Below the pieces are notes generated by a model that had not been told where the DNA came from, did no database searches, and was given only the letters and a program-made list of their open reading frames with translations. Position numbers and translations under genes: made by a program. DNA of 56,462 nucleotides, taken from positions 1 to 56,462 of the forward strand of contig CALZMQ010000035.1 in the NCBI GenBank assembly GCA_945788625.1, given 5' to 3'. This DNA is from an uncultured Woeseiaceae bacterium (lineage in GTDB: Bacteria > Pseudomonadota > Gammaproteobacteria > Steroidobacterales > Woeseiaceae). Below, in pieces: positions 9,912 through 19,803 of the stretch (its first letter is position 1; each line of letters opens with the position of its first letter).

Positions 9912-12900
9912 CTAATCGTCAAACCGCATTTCTACCCCGGCATAGGCATAGCGTCCGATACCGCCGCCGAATTTGCTGTCGTAATTGCCGATGCCGCCTT
10001 CATAGGCGTCGCCTGTACGCGGTACAAACGGGTCTTTGTCAAACATGTTTCTGATACCAGCAAAGATGTTCAACGTTGCACCACTGTCCAGCGTCATGTC
10101 GTAGGCCGCTGACATGTCGTGCCTGACGTATGACGGATAAAAGAGGTAAGCGGGCACTTCCGGATTCGTCACACAGGCAGGATCGCCAGCGGCGCACCGC
10201 TCGTCGTTCACTGCAAAGCGCGCCAGGTAGTCTTCGACCCGGTCGTTGTGATCGATAATCGGGCCCTTCCATGTGGTACGCCAGCGAACACGCCAGTCAT
10301 CGTACCGCCAGACAAGAGAGGTCGTCGCAACGTCCTCGAAGACGCCGAAATCAAGTTGATTGTTGAAGTCAACGACCTCCACGCCATCAACACCGTCAAA
10401 TTTCGACTCATGGCTGCTGATATGCGTGTAATGCGTTGTCAACTGAAACTCGCCAATGCGATCTGTATCGAACGCGTAGTCCAAAGCCACATCGAATCCG
10501 CTCGTGCTGAGTTCATTGAGATTCAAGTCACGTTGCAGGACTTCGATGAGCTGACCCTCACTGTCACGAGTAATATCGTCACAGAACGGGTTCGGATCAC
10601 CGAACGTCACTGATGACGCATAACATTGATCCAGGATCTCCGAATTCTCAACCGATGTGATCGCGTCGTCGATCGTAATGTCGTAGTAGTCCACGGCAAG
10701 ACGGAGACCTTCGAGGAAGGAAGGCGCAACACTGAAACCGACGGTGAACGTATCGGCTGTCTCCTCGAACAGCTCTTCATTGCCGGCAGACGGCGAATAA
10801 CCGTTGTTGTCATCTTCGAATACGGTCCCGTCGGCGATTACTGCGGCAATATCGGGGTCCAGGCGACAATTATCGTGACCGCGCTCCGTCGAAGTCAGCG
10901 AAACTTCATCGCAAATATCGTCGAAGGAATCATAGTCGCCGCGCCGCGGAGACAGTAACTCTGTAATATCCGGTGCCCGCTGCGCGCGAGCGAAGTTGGC
11001 GCGAAGAATATAACCGTCAACCGGTTCCCAGGTCATGCCGGTCGTGTGGCTGAATACTGTACTGATGTTCTTCATACTGTAGTCTGCGACACGCATTGAA
11101 ATATCCGCTTGAAGCCTTTCTGCCAGCGGGAATGACATCTCGGTAAACAGTTCCGCGACGTCAAAGTCACCCTTGATCGGTGGCACGAGGTTGAACGTGA
11201 TGCCGCCATACCTGGGTCCATCACTGACCCTCAGGTCCATGCTGTCACGACGCCATTCGAAGCCAAATACAGCACCGACCGATCCAGCCGGCATTTCGAA
11301 TAGCTCACCATTCATGTAGCCCAGCACATTGACGAGTTCGACCGTCGGATTGATTATCGGGTTTACGCGAATCCAGTCAGCCATCTCAGGCGTAATTGAT
11401 CCGACACCGAATAGATTCAGCGGCACGCAGCCAGCCGCACGAGCGGTAGCGTCGGCACACTGAATCGTAACGCCGTCAGCAGCGTATTCCGCATCAAGCG
11501 CCTGAGTTACCTTGGTCACGTCAAGTTCGTTCGACCGAACCTGGTACTGCTCGAAATTGCCGTATCCAACGGAAAGATCCCAGTCCCAGTTATCGCTGAA
11601 CATGCTGCCCTGGAGACCTGCCCAGGTACGCCAGGTCGTACGTTCGTTGTCGGTGGTAATGTTGCCGACCTCGAAGAACCGACGGTCCCAATCGCCATTC
11701 CAGTTCGCGGGAAAATTCGGATCGCTGGCAATCGCAGACTCGAGGAGAAACGGGTTATCGACCGCGATGTGGCCCGGCCTTACTTCACCTGGCAGGCCCG
11801 TTACCCGGTCAATCGTCGCAACATCGCTGGCCTCACTGTCGTCTTCCGGCGATTTGAAATTGAACGACTCGTTCTTGCTGTACTGCACCTGGAAATAGGC
11901 CTGGGTTACCTCTGACAGATTGTAATCGACCTTGAATGCCAGCGCGGTCTGATCGTTGGGAATCTTCACCACGTCCCAGACTCTGCTGAATAGGCCGTCC
12001 CGTTCTTCTGACCAACCGGTCTGCAGGCCAGCTTCGTTGTACCACCACCTGCCAGGCCCTTCTGAGAACACGCCACCGGCCGTACCATCGCTGCGATCAC
12101 GGTAATCAGAAGGCGAGGCGATATCGCGCATGCACTGATCGCCGGTTTCGGTCTGCATTTCGTTGCACAACAGCGTCGTGTTGTAGTCGTAGTCGGCTTC
12201 GATTTGAGCTCGGTCACGATCCTTGTTGTCGATGCCGTATTGCTCGTCATACGTTGCAGCAAAGAACAAGTAGCCCTTACCGTCAGCAAACGTTGTGCCA
12301 TAGTCTGCGTTAAGCGTTACTTCCTCACCGCCACCCTCGGTCGTGACGCCGTAGCGGGCATCGAAGCCGAAGCCTGTCTGTTCTTTCTGAGTAATGATGT
12401 TGACCACACCCGAAACAGCGTCTGAACCATACGTGGCTGAGGAGCCACCCGTGATGACTTCGACACGATCGACCATTCCAGTGGGAATCGTGTTGAGACT
12501 GACAGTCCTGCTACCGTAGGCGGTCGAGACAACGCGACGACCATCCAGCAAGACCAGGGTCCTGTTGGAGGACAATTGACGCAAATTGGCGGACGTCACG
12601 CCGGTGTTGCCGATCTGGGACTGCGAATTCATGTTACTGGTCGATTCGTAGAGCTGTGGCATTTCATCGATCAGAATCTCTGCCAATGCGCCTACGCCAG
12701 CATCCGTGATTTCCTCAGTTCCCACGGCAATTAGCGGCGTGGATACGTTGAAGCTGTCGCGAGGAATTCGCGATCCCGTAACCAGGATTTCCTCGATCTC
12801 GTCAGCTCCGTCGTTAGTGTCCGCGACGTCCTGCGCGCTGACACCGGTTGCAATAAACAGGCCTGCGAAGAATGTGCCTATTCGTCTGCCAATCGGTACT

Positions 12901-13322
12901 TTTGCTACAGCCATTTCCCCTTCCTCCTGATTGCGCTCAACCGGCTCGTCCAGAGCGATCTGAATCACGCGTTTGTCGGAAAGGCCACTTGAGAGTCCGG
13001 AGTCTTTGAGCAGTTCGCCCAGAGCGTCCATCAGCGTATAGCGACCGAGCACCGCATTGGCTTGCCGGGATTCGGCAATATCGTAGGGGAAAAGCATGAT
13101 GGCGCCGGTTTGTTCGGCTAATTGGTTCAGCGCCTCAGCAGCATTTAGCGACGGTATTTCAATGTCGTGCAGCTGCTTATCGGACGGGTCACTGGCTGCA
13201 TACGCAGCGCTACTCATGGCCAACATTAACCAAACGACGACTGCATACACCGCATGGGTCATCCGGTGTTGCATTTCCCCAACAATCTGCGTGCTGTGCA
13301 AGGGCGATGGCCGTCCTTTCAT
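9912..13322 (-). CDS. TonB-dependent receptor with N-terminal STN signalling domain (FecA type)
   Basis: An outer-membrane active transporter that also signals to the FecR/FecI pair upstream. After a signal peptide (MTHAVYAVVVWLMLAMSSAAYA) comes an STN domain (IEIPSLNAAEALNQLAEQTG). A linker with a second hydrophobic stretch (GTFFAGLFIATGVSAQ) follows, then a TonB box-like IEEILVTGSRIPR, the plug (VDRVEVITGGSSATYGSDA) and a long beta-barrel ending in Phe-Asp-Asp. The ligand is unknown. ATG 13322 has AAGG six bases upstream; ATG 13274 and ATG 13262 also fit. The second hydrophobic stretch is odd: it looks like the original signal peptide of an STN-less receptor retained after domain fusion. 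Confidence 0.88.
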   Translation of the reverse strand: MKGRPSPLHSTQIVGEMQHRMTHAVYAVVVWLMLAMSSAAYAASDPSDKQLHDIEIPSLNAAEALNQLAEQTGAIMLFPYDIAESRQANAVLGRYTLMDALGELLKDSGLSSGLSDKRVIQIALDEPVERNQEEGEMAVAKVPIGRRIGTFFAGLFIATGVSAQDVADTNDGADEIEEILVTGSRIPRDSFNVSTPLIAVGTEEITDAGVGALAEILIDEMPQLYESTSNMNSQSQIGNTGVTSANLRQLSSNRTLVLLDGRRVVSTAYGSRTVSLNTIPTGMVDRVEVITGGSSATYGSDAVSGVVNIITQKEQTGFGFDARYGVTTEGGGEEVTLNADYGTTFADGKGYLFFAATYDEQYGIDNKDRDRAQIEADYDYNTTLLCNEMQTETGDQCMRDIASPSDYRDRSDGTAGGVFSEGPGRWWYNEAGLQTGWSEERDGLFSRVWDVVKIPNDQTALAFKVDYNLSEVTQAYFQVQYSKNESFNFKSPEDDSEASDVATIDRVTGLPGEVRPGHIAVDNPFLLESAIASDPNFPANWNGDWDRRFFEVGNITTDNERTTWRTWAGLQGSMFSDNWDWDLSVGYGNFEQYQVRSNELDVTKVTQALDAEYAADGVTIQCADATARAAGCVPLNLFGVGSITPEMADWIRVNPIINPTVELVNVLGYMNGELFEMPAGSVGAVFGFEWRRDSMDLRVSDGPRYGGITFNLVPPIKGDFDVAELFTEMSFPLAERLQADISMRVADYSMKNISTVFSHTTGMTWEPVDGYILRANFARAQRAPDITELLSPRRGDYDSFDDICDEVSLTSTERGHDNCRLDPDIAAVIADGTVFEDDNNGYSPSAGNEELFEETADTFTVGFSVAPSFLEGLRLAVDYYDITIDDAITSVENSEILDQCYASSVTFGDPNPFCDDITRDSEGQLIEVLQRDLNLNELSTSGFDVALDYAFDTDRIGEFQLTTHYTHISSHESKFDGVDGVEVVDFNNQLDFGVFEDVATTSLVWRYDDWRVRWRTTWKGPIIDHNDRVEDYLARFAVNDERCAAGDPACVTNPEVPAYLFYPSYVRHDMSAAYDMTLDSGATLNIFAGIRNMFDKDPFVPRTGDAYEGGIGNYDSKFGGGIGRYAYAGVEMRFDD

Positions 13323-13528
13323 AGCAGCCTTGTCAGTTAAATAACTGACGTAACCGCGAAACCCGTAACGGAAATCGGCGATATTCCGGATTTTTCGTCG
13401 CGCGTTGCAAAAAACCAACGATTTTCACCCCTGTCATTGAGGATAGCAGTTCGCCTGGCATGTTTGACTATCAGGGATGATACGGACCCGGGCTATCGTG
13501 CCGGCAGGGCTGCCGGCAGAGGTACTCT

Positions 13529-14662
13529 CTACTCTTCTGCGGCAGACACCAGCACGCGATCGTGGCTCAAGCGGGTTACGCGAAGCCCAAAATTGGTTTC
13601 GAGTGCATCAAACATGGCGTCGGTTTCACCGATGGGGAATCGTCCGCCAATTCGCATGGCCCTGACGAGAGGATCGTCAATTTGGATCGAGATGGTTGTG
13701 TAGCGACTGATTTCGTCAACCACCACCACCAGAGGATCGCCGGCAAAAGTCAGCACACCCTCTCGCCATGACAGTCGTTTCGCCATCTCTGGCGCCTCGA
13801 CAGTCTCGATGGCATCAAATTTGCTGACGGTGTTAGCGGCGGGGGCACTCTGCAAGGTGGCGCTCTCACCCGCCTTTATCGTACCCAGTGCCTCGACGAA
13901 AAGGCCGTCAATCGTCGCGATCGAACCCGATGATCGATCGCTTCCAATCGACGATTGCTGTTCTGACGGCCCATTCGAAGCCGGACGACCAACGGCGGCC
14001 AACGTAACCTCGCCTTCTGTGACGGTTACATCGATAGAATCGTCTTTGAGATACACACTAAACGCCGTTCCCACTGCCTGAACCCTTCCATTTCCGGCGT
14101 AAACCCGAAACGGACGGGCACCGTCTTTCGCGACGGTAAAATGCGCTTCGCCCTGCAACAGGCGAATGTTGCGGAATTCGCTATCGAATTCCACTTTTAA
14201 CTGGCTATTGGTATTGAGCAGAACAACTGACTGATCGGCAAGCGTCGTCGACTCTTGTTGGCCGACCGCAGTCGAATAAAGGCCATTACCGCTCAGAAAC
14301 GGATCCGGCCGAGACGACAACGTGGCAGCAACGCCAAAACCGACAACCGCGATTGCCGCAGCAAGTACGGCAATTCGAATCTGCGGAATCGTATGGCGAA
14401 TACCCCTGGCAACGCTTCGATTCGGGCCACTTTTGGGATGACCGAGCGGCACCGCGAGTTCGGTTAGCACATTCATCCTGCCCCACAATTCGGCGAGACT
14501 GCTGAGCTGCTCGCGATGCACGGGACTGCGCTCAAGCCACTCGCGTAGCGAAGCGAGATCCTCGCCAGACGGTGCTTCATCCCCATCCAGTTTGATCAGC
14601 CACGCGCCTGCCTCCTCTTCAATGGCTTTACGGTCCGGAAACTCGACAATGTTCTTGCTCAT
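13529..14662 (-). CDS. fecR: FecR-family anti-sigma factor / transmembrane sensor
   Basis: An inner-membrane regulator that relays the receptor signal to the ECF sigma factor. The N-terminal cytoplasmic part (EEEAGAWLIKLDGDEAPSGE) is the FecR anti-sigma helix bundle. One membrane helix lies around IAVLAAAIAVVGFGVAATL. The periplasmic FecR domain (LLQGEAHFTVAKDGARPFRV, GTAFSVYLKDDSIDVTVTEG) and a C-terminal secretin/TonB-like short domain follow. Its start overlaps the stop of the sigma gene by 4 bp (ATGA). The receptor gene follows after about 200 bp, so the order is sigma, anti-sigma, receptor. Confidence 0.9.
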   Translation of the reverse strand: MSKNIVEFPDRKAIEEEAGAWLIKLDGDEAPSGEDLASLREWLERSPVHREQLSSLAELWGRMNVLTELAVPLGHPKSGPNRSVARGIRHTIPQIRIAVLAAAIAVVGFGVAATLSSRPDPFLSGNGLYSTAVGQQESTTLADQSVVLLNTNSQLKVEFDSEFRNIRLLQGEAHFTVAKDGARPFRVYAGNGRVQAVGTAFSVYLKDDSIDVTVTEGEVTLAAVGRPASNGPSEQQSSIGSDRSSGSIATIDGLFVEALGTIKAGESATLQSAPAANTVSKFDAIETVEAPEMAKRLSWREGVLTFAGDPLVVVVDEISRYTTISIQIDDPLVRAMRIGGRFPIGETDAMFDALETNFGLRVTRLSHDRVLVSAAEE

Positions 14663-15261
14663 TGTCTGCCCTCATGTTGACCGCTGCCGGCTTCCACCGA
14701 CACTTCCTGGCCCGGCAGATGACATCCGCGTTCCTGTAAGAAGGCTTTGCACTCCAGTACGCCTCTGAGTAGATATTTTTCCACTGAACTCACCGACAAT
14801 GACATGCGCTCCGCGATTTCCTTGTGGGCCAGACCATGGACTTTTCGGAGTAAAAACACCTGCCGGCATTTCTCTGGCAATGCAGCAACCGCTTCACAAT
14901 AAAGTCCCAACGATTCCAGGGCCTCTGCCTCGCTATCGGCAGCAGCACCATACTCTAAGACCACGGACGTCCCGCATTCCTCAAGATAATCGGTGATTTT
15001 TTTCGATTTTCTTGTGAGTTGAGTAAGCGCCACGTTCCTGGCAATACGGAACAGGAATGCTTTCGGCTGCTCGATGTCTTTCTGCTGTTCAGCGACATAG
15101 GCTCGAAGGTACGCTTCCTGGGCCACATCCTCGATGTCCTGGCGGCTAGAGAAAAACCGCGCCAGAAATCGCTTGAGGAAAACGTAATTCTCCAGGAAAG
15201 CGGCCGAGACCGCCGACAAATGCTCGCGACCGTGTCTCCCTGAACCGCCTTTCTGAGTCAT
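14659..15261 (-). CDS. fecI: ECF RNA polymerase sigma factor (FecI-like)
   Basis: A sigma-70 family extracytoplasmic-function factor of 200 residues. Region 2 is visible as FSSRQDIEDVAQEAYLRAY and region 4 as ALPEKCRQVFLLRKVHGLAH followed by the SLSVSSVEKYLLRG helix-turn-helix. It should direct transcription of the receptor gene downstream once released by FecR. ATG 15261 is the natural start. The gene is preceded by a 68-bp gap from the amidase gene on the same strand. Confidence 0.9.
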   Translation of the reverse strand: MTQKGGSGRHGREHLSAVSAAFLENYVFLKRFLARFFSSRQDIEDVAQEAYLRAYVAEQQKDIEQPKAFLFRIARNVALTQLTRKSKKITDYLEECGTSVVLEYGAAADSEAEALESLGLYCEAVAALPEKCRQVFLLRKVHGLAHKEIAERMSLSVSSVEKYLLRGVLECKAFLQERGCHLPGQEVSVEAGSGQHEGRQ

Positions 15262-15329
15262 AGCATTTGTATTATACCCCTACCGTCCAGGTAGTTTCTC
15301 GAAACGAGACGAACCACAATTGTCTCGCC

Positions 15330-16913
15330 CTAAGGTTTTGCCAACGGCGGTTTCCGACCGTAGCCGGCTTGTTCGAGCGCGTAGGCAAATTGAATGATTT
15401 TCGCGTCACTGAACTCGGCCCCAATGAACGAAATACCGATCGGCAGGCCCAGTACGTCGCCGGCCGGCAGCGTAATGCTGGCATAGCCGGACACCGCGGC
15501 CAGCGATGAACTCGAAATGCCGGAAGAATGGTCACCATTAACATCATCGGTCATCCAGGCAGGTCCCCGCGTAGGTGCGATCAGGGCGTCCAGCATGTGC
15601 TCGCGCAACGCCAAATTGATGCCTGTCTGCGCAATCCGTTTGCTGGTCGAGAGTGCTGCAACGTACTCAGGATCGCTCAGCGGTCCTTTTTGCTGGGCCT
15701 CGAGCATGCGCTCCTGGCCAAAAAAAGGCATCACGGTCTCGGCATGGGATTCATTGAACGCGATGATTTCGGCGAGAGTCTTCATCGGCGCGCCAGAGGC
15801 CTCGAGATAGTCGTTCAGATCCGCCTTGAACTCGTAGTAGAGGACTTCGCGTGAAGCATCGCCCATGCCTTCCATATCGATCTCCACCGGGTCCACAATT
15901 TCGGCTCCCAGGGCCGTTAACGTTGAGATGGTGTCGGCAACGATCTGATCGACGCGCGCATCGTTACCGGCCCCACGATGGTTGCGAAGTACGCCAATGC
16001 GTTTTCCCCTGAGAGACTCCCTGGACAGGACGCCTGCAAAGCCCGGTAGTGCCTCCGGATAATTATCCGCAAGCGGGTCCGCAGGGTCGGGCCCAACCAT
16101 GGCGTCCAGAAGGATGGCCGCATCTTTCACCGTACGACCCATTGGACCTGCCGTGTCCTGGCTGTGCGCAATCGGGATGATCCCGCTTCGACTTACCAGC
16201 CCCAGCGTTGGTTTGATGCCGACAATGCCATTCACACTGGATGGGCAAACAATCGAACCGTTGGTCTCTGTTCCCACAGCCACGCTCGTGAGACTGGCTG
16301 CGACAGAGACGGCCGAGCCACTGGACGAGCCACAAGGATTGCGCATTGTGCCGTACGGATTCTTCGTTTGACCGCCAATGCTGCTCCACCCGCTGGACGA
16401 ACCGGTTGAGCGGAAGTTTGCCCATTCACTGAGATTGGCCTTTGCCAGGATCACGGCGCCGGCGGCGCGCAAGCGTTCTACGATGAACGCATCCGTTGGT
16501 GGACGATGGCCCTTCATTGCCAGGGAACCAGCTGTCGTTTCCATCGAGTCGGCGGTATCGATATTCGCCTTCAGAACAACCGGAATTCCATGCATCGGAC
16601 CGCGCGGCCCGGATTCCTGTCTCTCCGCGTCCAGTGCCGTAGCTATCTCGATAGCCTGCGGGTTTACCTCGATGATCGAATTGAGCTTGGGGCCATTTCG
16701 ATCGATTGCGTCGATTCTGTCCAGGTAAAACTGAGTCAGCTGGCGGGAATTGAGGTCGCCTTGCTGCATGAGTGACTGAAGAGTTTCAATGTCGTATTCG
16801 GCATAGTCGGGCCGACCGTCGTCAGTAGTGCAACCGAAAAGCAGCGATAGCACGGACAGGCCGAAAACGAACAGAGTAGTCTGGACGAGCGAGCTTGACT
16901 GCTTTGGACTCAT
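15330..16913 (-). CDS. amidase (amidase-signature family), predicted lipoprotein
   Basis: A Ser-cisSer-Lys amidohydrolase. The catalytic Lys lies in VVLKANIDT, the signature is NPCGSSSGSAVSVAASLTS, and the nucleophile region is GTETNGSIVCPSS. ATG 16913 (MSPKQSS) gives a signal sequence ending in the lipobox LLFGC, so the protein is probably anchored in a membrane facing the periplasm. GGGGA lies about five bases upstream. The substrate is unknown; related exported amidases act on small amides or peptide amides. It is upstream of and codirectional with the fecI homologue but separated from it by 68 bp, so it need not belong to that regulon. Confidence 0.88.
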   Translation of the reverse strand: MSPKQSSSLVQTTLFVFGLSVLSLLFGCTTDDGRPDYAEYDIETLQSLMQQGDLNSRQLTQFYLDRIDAIDRNGPKLNSIIEVNPQAIEIATALDAERQESGPRGPMHGIPVVLKANIDTADSMETTAGSLAMKGHRPPTDAFIVERLRAAGAVILAKANLSEWANFRSTGSSSGWSSIGGQTKNPYGTMRNPCGSSSGSAVSVAASLTSVAVGTETNGSIVCPSSVNGIVGIKPTLGLVSRSGIIPIAHSQDTAGPMGRTVKDAAILLDAMVGPDPADPLADNYPEALPGFAGVLSRESLRGKRIGVLRNHRGAGNDARVDQIVADTISTLTALGAEIVDPVEIDMEGMGDASREVLYYEFKADLNDYLEASGAPMKTLAEIIAFNESHAETVMPFFGQERMLEAQQKGPLSDPEYVAALSTSKRIAQTGINLALREHMLDALIAPTRGPAWMTDDVNGDHSSGISSSSLAAVSGYASITLPAGDVLGLPIGISFIGAEFSDAKIIQFAYALEQAGYGRKPPLAKP

Positions 16914-17194
16914 TGCTTTCCCCGGCCGAAACAAGCAGGAACAACTTATTGCCGATCGACAATATCAACCACGCCGACCGCCTCACGATATTCAAGGTCC
17001 GCACTCGAACCCTCACTATGATGACCTGTCAGGCGCTGAAATCCGCAATCAACACCAGAGAAGAGCCAATTCGGTAACAACGATAAACCCCACATTCGAC
17101 AATATTCGTCAGGCAGTCCATCTCAAAGAATCGACCCCGGTTTTTCGCTTTTTTGGGTTAGACTCGCATAAAACAACAAGAACAGGATGCGCAC
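16914..17194. other. divergent intergenic region between amidase and sulfatase genes
   Basis: About 280 bp with no convincing gene. It must hold the promoters of both divergent genes. The right part is T/A-rich (about 17138-17165). I cannot assign a specific -35/-10 pair or operator with confidence. Confidence 0.4.
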
Positions 17195-18832
17195 ATGGTG
17201 ATGACGCGAGGTTCGGTACTGCCGTTGATCGCATGCTGCTTCGTTGCAGCTTGCAGTGACTCGGCGGACCGGTCAACGGCCGTCGCGTGGGACGAACGCC
17301 CGAACATCCTGCTGATTGTTGCGGACGACCTGGGCTATGCCGATCTCGGCGTGTACGGCAGCGATATTCGGACGCCGAATATCGACGCCCTTGCCGGAGA
17401 GGGCATGCTGTTTACGCAATTTCATACTGCGCCTATGTGCGCGCCGACGCGTGCGATGCTGCTGAGCGGCAACAACAATCACGTGGCCGGTATGGCAAGG
17501 CAGGGCGTTGCCGGATTGTCCGATTTGCCGGTACCGGGTTATGAAAACAGCCTTTCTGATCGAATCGTGCCGTTCCCGCGCCTGTTACAGGAAGCCGGCT
17601 ATCACACCTACACCGTGGGCAAATGGCACCTGGGCCTGGAAGCTGAGTCTAGTCCGCACGCGGCAGGTTTCAGCAGGGCGTTCAATCTGCTCGACGGCGC
17701 AGGCACGCACTTCGATGGCGTAGGTTTTTTCGAGGGAGGCTCCACCTATCGGCAAGATGAGGATCTCGTCGAGTACCCGGTCGGCCGCTACTCGACGGAC
17801 CTCTACACCGAACGATTGATCGAGTTCATCGACGCCGACAAGGACGATGGGCGCCCGTTTTTTGCGTTAGCCTCCTACACGTCACCGCACTGGCCACTGC
17901 AGGTACCGGACGAGTACCTGGATTTGTATGCCGGTTACTACGATGACGGCTACGATGCTCTGCGTGAGCGCCGTTTCGACTCGCTCAAAGAGGCAGGCAT
18001 CATACCGCTGTTGTCCGAGCTGCCGCCACGAAACGAGGCCATCACGCTGTGGGAAGACCTGTCTTCGGACGAGCGTCGTCGTGAATCGCGCAAGATGGAA
18101 CTATATGCGGCAATGGTCGATAACCTCGACGATCACGTCGGTCGCTTGCTCGACCACCTGAAGAACAACGGTCTCTATGACAACATGCTTGTTCTTTTCA
18201 TGTCCGACAACGGCGCGGCCGGCGAGGACTTTTACAATCGCGGACCGTACAGCGAATTCGTGCAGGCCAACTTCGACAATGCCTACGAGAAAATGGGCAC
18301 AGCGGAATCCTTCGTCTCTTACGACGAGGAGTGGGCGGAAGCGGGTTCCGCCCCGTTTCAGCGCCGCAAACGATACACGCGCGAGGGCGGTATCGTCGCG
18401 CCGATGATAATCGCGGGGCCCGGCGTTGCCGCTCGTGGCGTCATCGACTCGACCTATTTTACAGTGATGGATCTTGCGCCCACGTTCCTCGAGATTGCCA
18501 ACGCTCACTACCCGGATGACGACTCGGTTCGCCCGATGCATGGCGAGAGCCTGCTGGCCTTTCTTGCAGGTGAGGCAGACGCAGTCCACGACGACGACTA
18601 CGTGACTGCCCTTTATCACGCAGGGCGCGCATTTCTCCGGCAGGGCAAGTGGAAGATCTCGACGCTGGATCCACCGTTCGACGAAGCTGCATTCGAGCTG
18701 TTCGATCTGTCGGTCGATCCGGGCGAGACCGTCAACCTCGCGGAGGAAGAAGCGGAGAAGTTCGCCGAACTCATCGAATTATGGCGCGAGGAACGCAAGA
18801 GGCTGGGCATCATCCTGCCGCAGGATCTGTAA
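17195..18832 (+). CDS. arylsulfatase-type sulfatase, predicted lipoprotein
   Basis: A type I sulfatase that cleaves sulfate esters and needs a formylglycine made from Cys. The motif MCAPTRAML carries the CxPxR consensus with Cys about residue 82. Metal-binding Asp residues appear in VADDLGYADLG and later in FMSDNGA. The N-terminus ends in a lipobox (FVAAC), so the enzyme is exported and lipid-anchored. AGGA lies seven bases before ATG 17195. An aerobic formylglycine-generating enzyme or anSME is needed for activation; none is visible in this window. The likely role is desulfation of algal or other sulfated compounds, which is inference. Confidence 0.92.
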   Translation: MVMTRGSVLPLIACCFVAACSDSADRSTAVAWDERPNILLIVADDLGYADLGVYGSDIRTPNIDALAGEGMLFTQFHTAPMCAPTRAMLLSGNNNHVAGMARQGVAGLSDLPVPGYENSLSDRIVPFPRLLQEAGYHTYTVGKWHLGLEAESSPHAAGFSRAFNLLDGAGTHFDGVGFFEGGSTYRQDEDLVEYPVGRYSTDLYTERLIEFIDADKDDGRPFFALASYTSPHWPLQVPDEYLDLYAGYYDDGYDALRERRFDSLKEAGIIPLLSELPPRNEAITLWEDLSSDERRRESRKMELYAAMVDNLDDHVGRLLDHLKNNGLYDNMLVLFMSDNGAAGEDFYNRGPYSEFVQANFDNAYEKMGTAESFVSYDEEWAEAGSAPFQRRKRYTREGGIVAPMIIAGPGVAARGVIDSTYFTVMDLAPTFLEIANAHYPDDDSVRPMHGESLLAFLAGEADAVHDDDYVTALYHAGRAFLRQGKWKISTLDPPFDEAAFELFDLSVDPGETVNLAEEEAEKFAELIELWREERKRLGIILPQDL

Positions 18833-18864
18833 GAAAAGGACTGCTCCGGACGACTCGCGGTCGT

Positions 18865-19278
18865 TCATGCGTAGTACCGAATCTCAATGACATTGCCGTC
18901 CGGGTCGTTGAAATACTCCGAGCGTTCAGCCGGACCCCGGGCGCCGAACGACCGCTCGCTTCCTGACGTGAGCTCAACTCCCGCCGCAATCAGTCGCGTT
19001 CTCAGCGCTGCATAGTCTTCAGCGCTCATCGAGAGGCAGAGGTGATTGATCGGTGCGCCGCCACCGTTGCTGCCGCCGGTAAAGTCCTGCACCCCCGACA
19101 GCATGTCGTGGCTCATCAAGTCGATAATCGTGGCATCGTTGAGGCGAACGCTGGGGAAGGGCGCGGTTCCTTTCGCGTATTCTTGCCGGCGCACAGGCCG
19201 CATGCCGATAACGTCGACATAGAAGTCGAGGGAAACGAACGGGTTATCCACCCATAGCACAATATGATCAATGTTCAT
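18865..19278 (-). CDS. VOC (glyoxalase/bleomycin-resistance) family protein
   Basis: A 137-residue vicinal-oxygen-chelate fold protein. It starts MNIDHIVLWVDNP and has the second-half motif NHLCLSMSAEDY and ends EYFNDPDGNVIEIRYYA; the His and Glu positions fit metal ligands. The reaction cannot be predicted. It is the last gene of a three-gene minus-strand operon, six bases after the SRPBCC gene. Confidence 0.88.
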   Translation of the reverse strand: MNIDHIVLWVDNPFVSLDFYVDVIGMRPVRRQEYAKGTAPFPSVRLNDATIIDLMSHDMLSGVQDFTGGSNGGGAPINHLCLSMSAEDYAALRTRLIAAGVELTSGSERSFGARGPAERSEYFNDPDGNVIEIRYYA

Positions 19279-19284
19279 TGTGTC

Positions 19285-19803
19285 TCACGATCTTGAAAAC
19301 CAGGGGTGGCGGCCGAATTGATTGCGTGGCACGGGCTCTCCGCGCACCACATACCATTCGAAGCCCCTGACCACGGAATCCAGGTAACTTTTGAGCATCG
19401 GTCGAAGCCGAAACAGGTGCGGGATCCAGCGAAGCACCGTCGGCCAGGTCTGCAGGACGGCCGGACAAACCGTGATACGAAGGACGCAGCTGTCTTCATC
19501 GACAGGCATGATCCGCCAGGACACGAAGGACTTGCTGCCGCCGCGTCGGCCGACCTCCAGATCGTAGCCGCTACCCTCATGCCAATGCAGGAAATGACGC
19601 TCGTACACCCAGCCGCTGAGATAGTGCACCTCGTCCCGCGAACCCGGTCCCGGCCATGCGTGTACGGGATTGCTCGCGCAAAACGGATGGCACATTTCGA
19701 GGTTGCCAGGTGCGGATATTGCGTCCCACACGGTCCGCGCAGGCGCCGCGATGGTTCGCTCCATCGCAACCGGCCATTTGAAGCCCTTCTCGCTACGAGT
19801 CAT
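19285..19803 (-). CDS. SRPBCC-fold (START/polyketide-cyclase-like) protein
   Basis: A 172-residue protein with the typical SRPBCC start (VAMERTIAAPARTVWDAISA), so a hydrophobic ligand-binding cavity is expected. No specific function can be assigned. The ATG at 19803 overlaps the stop of the GNAT gene by 4 bp (ATGA), indicating translational coupling. The VOC gene follows closely. Confidence 0.8.
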   Translation of the reverse strand: MTRSEKGFKWPVAMERTIAAPARTVWDAISAPGNLEMCHPFCASNPVHAWPGPGSRDEVHYLSGWVYERHFLHWHEGSGYDLEVGRRGGSKSFVSWRIMPVDEDSCVLRITVCPAVLQTWPTVLRWIPHLFRLRPMLKSYLDSVVRGFEWYVVRGEPVPRNQFGRHPWFSRS

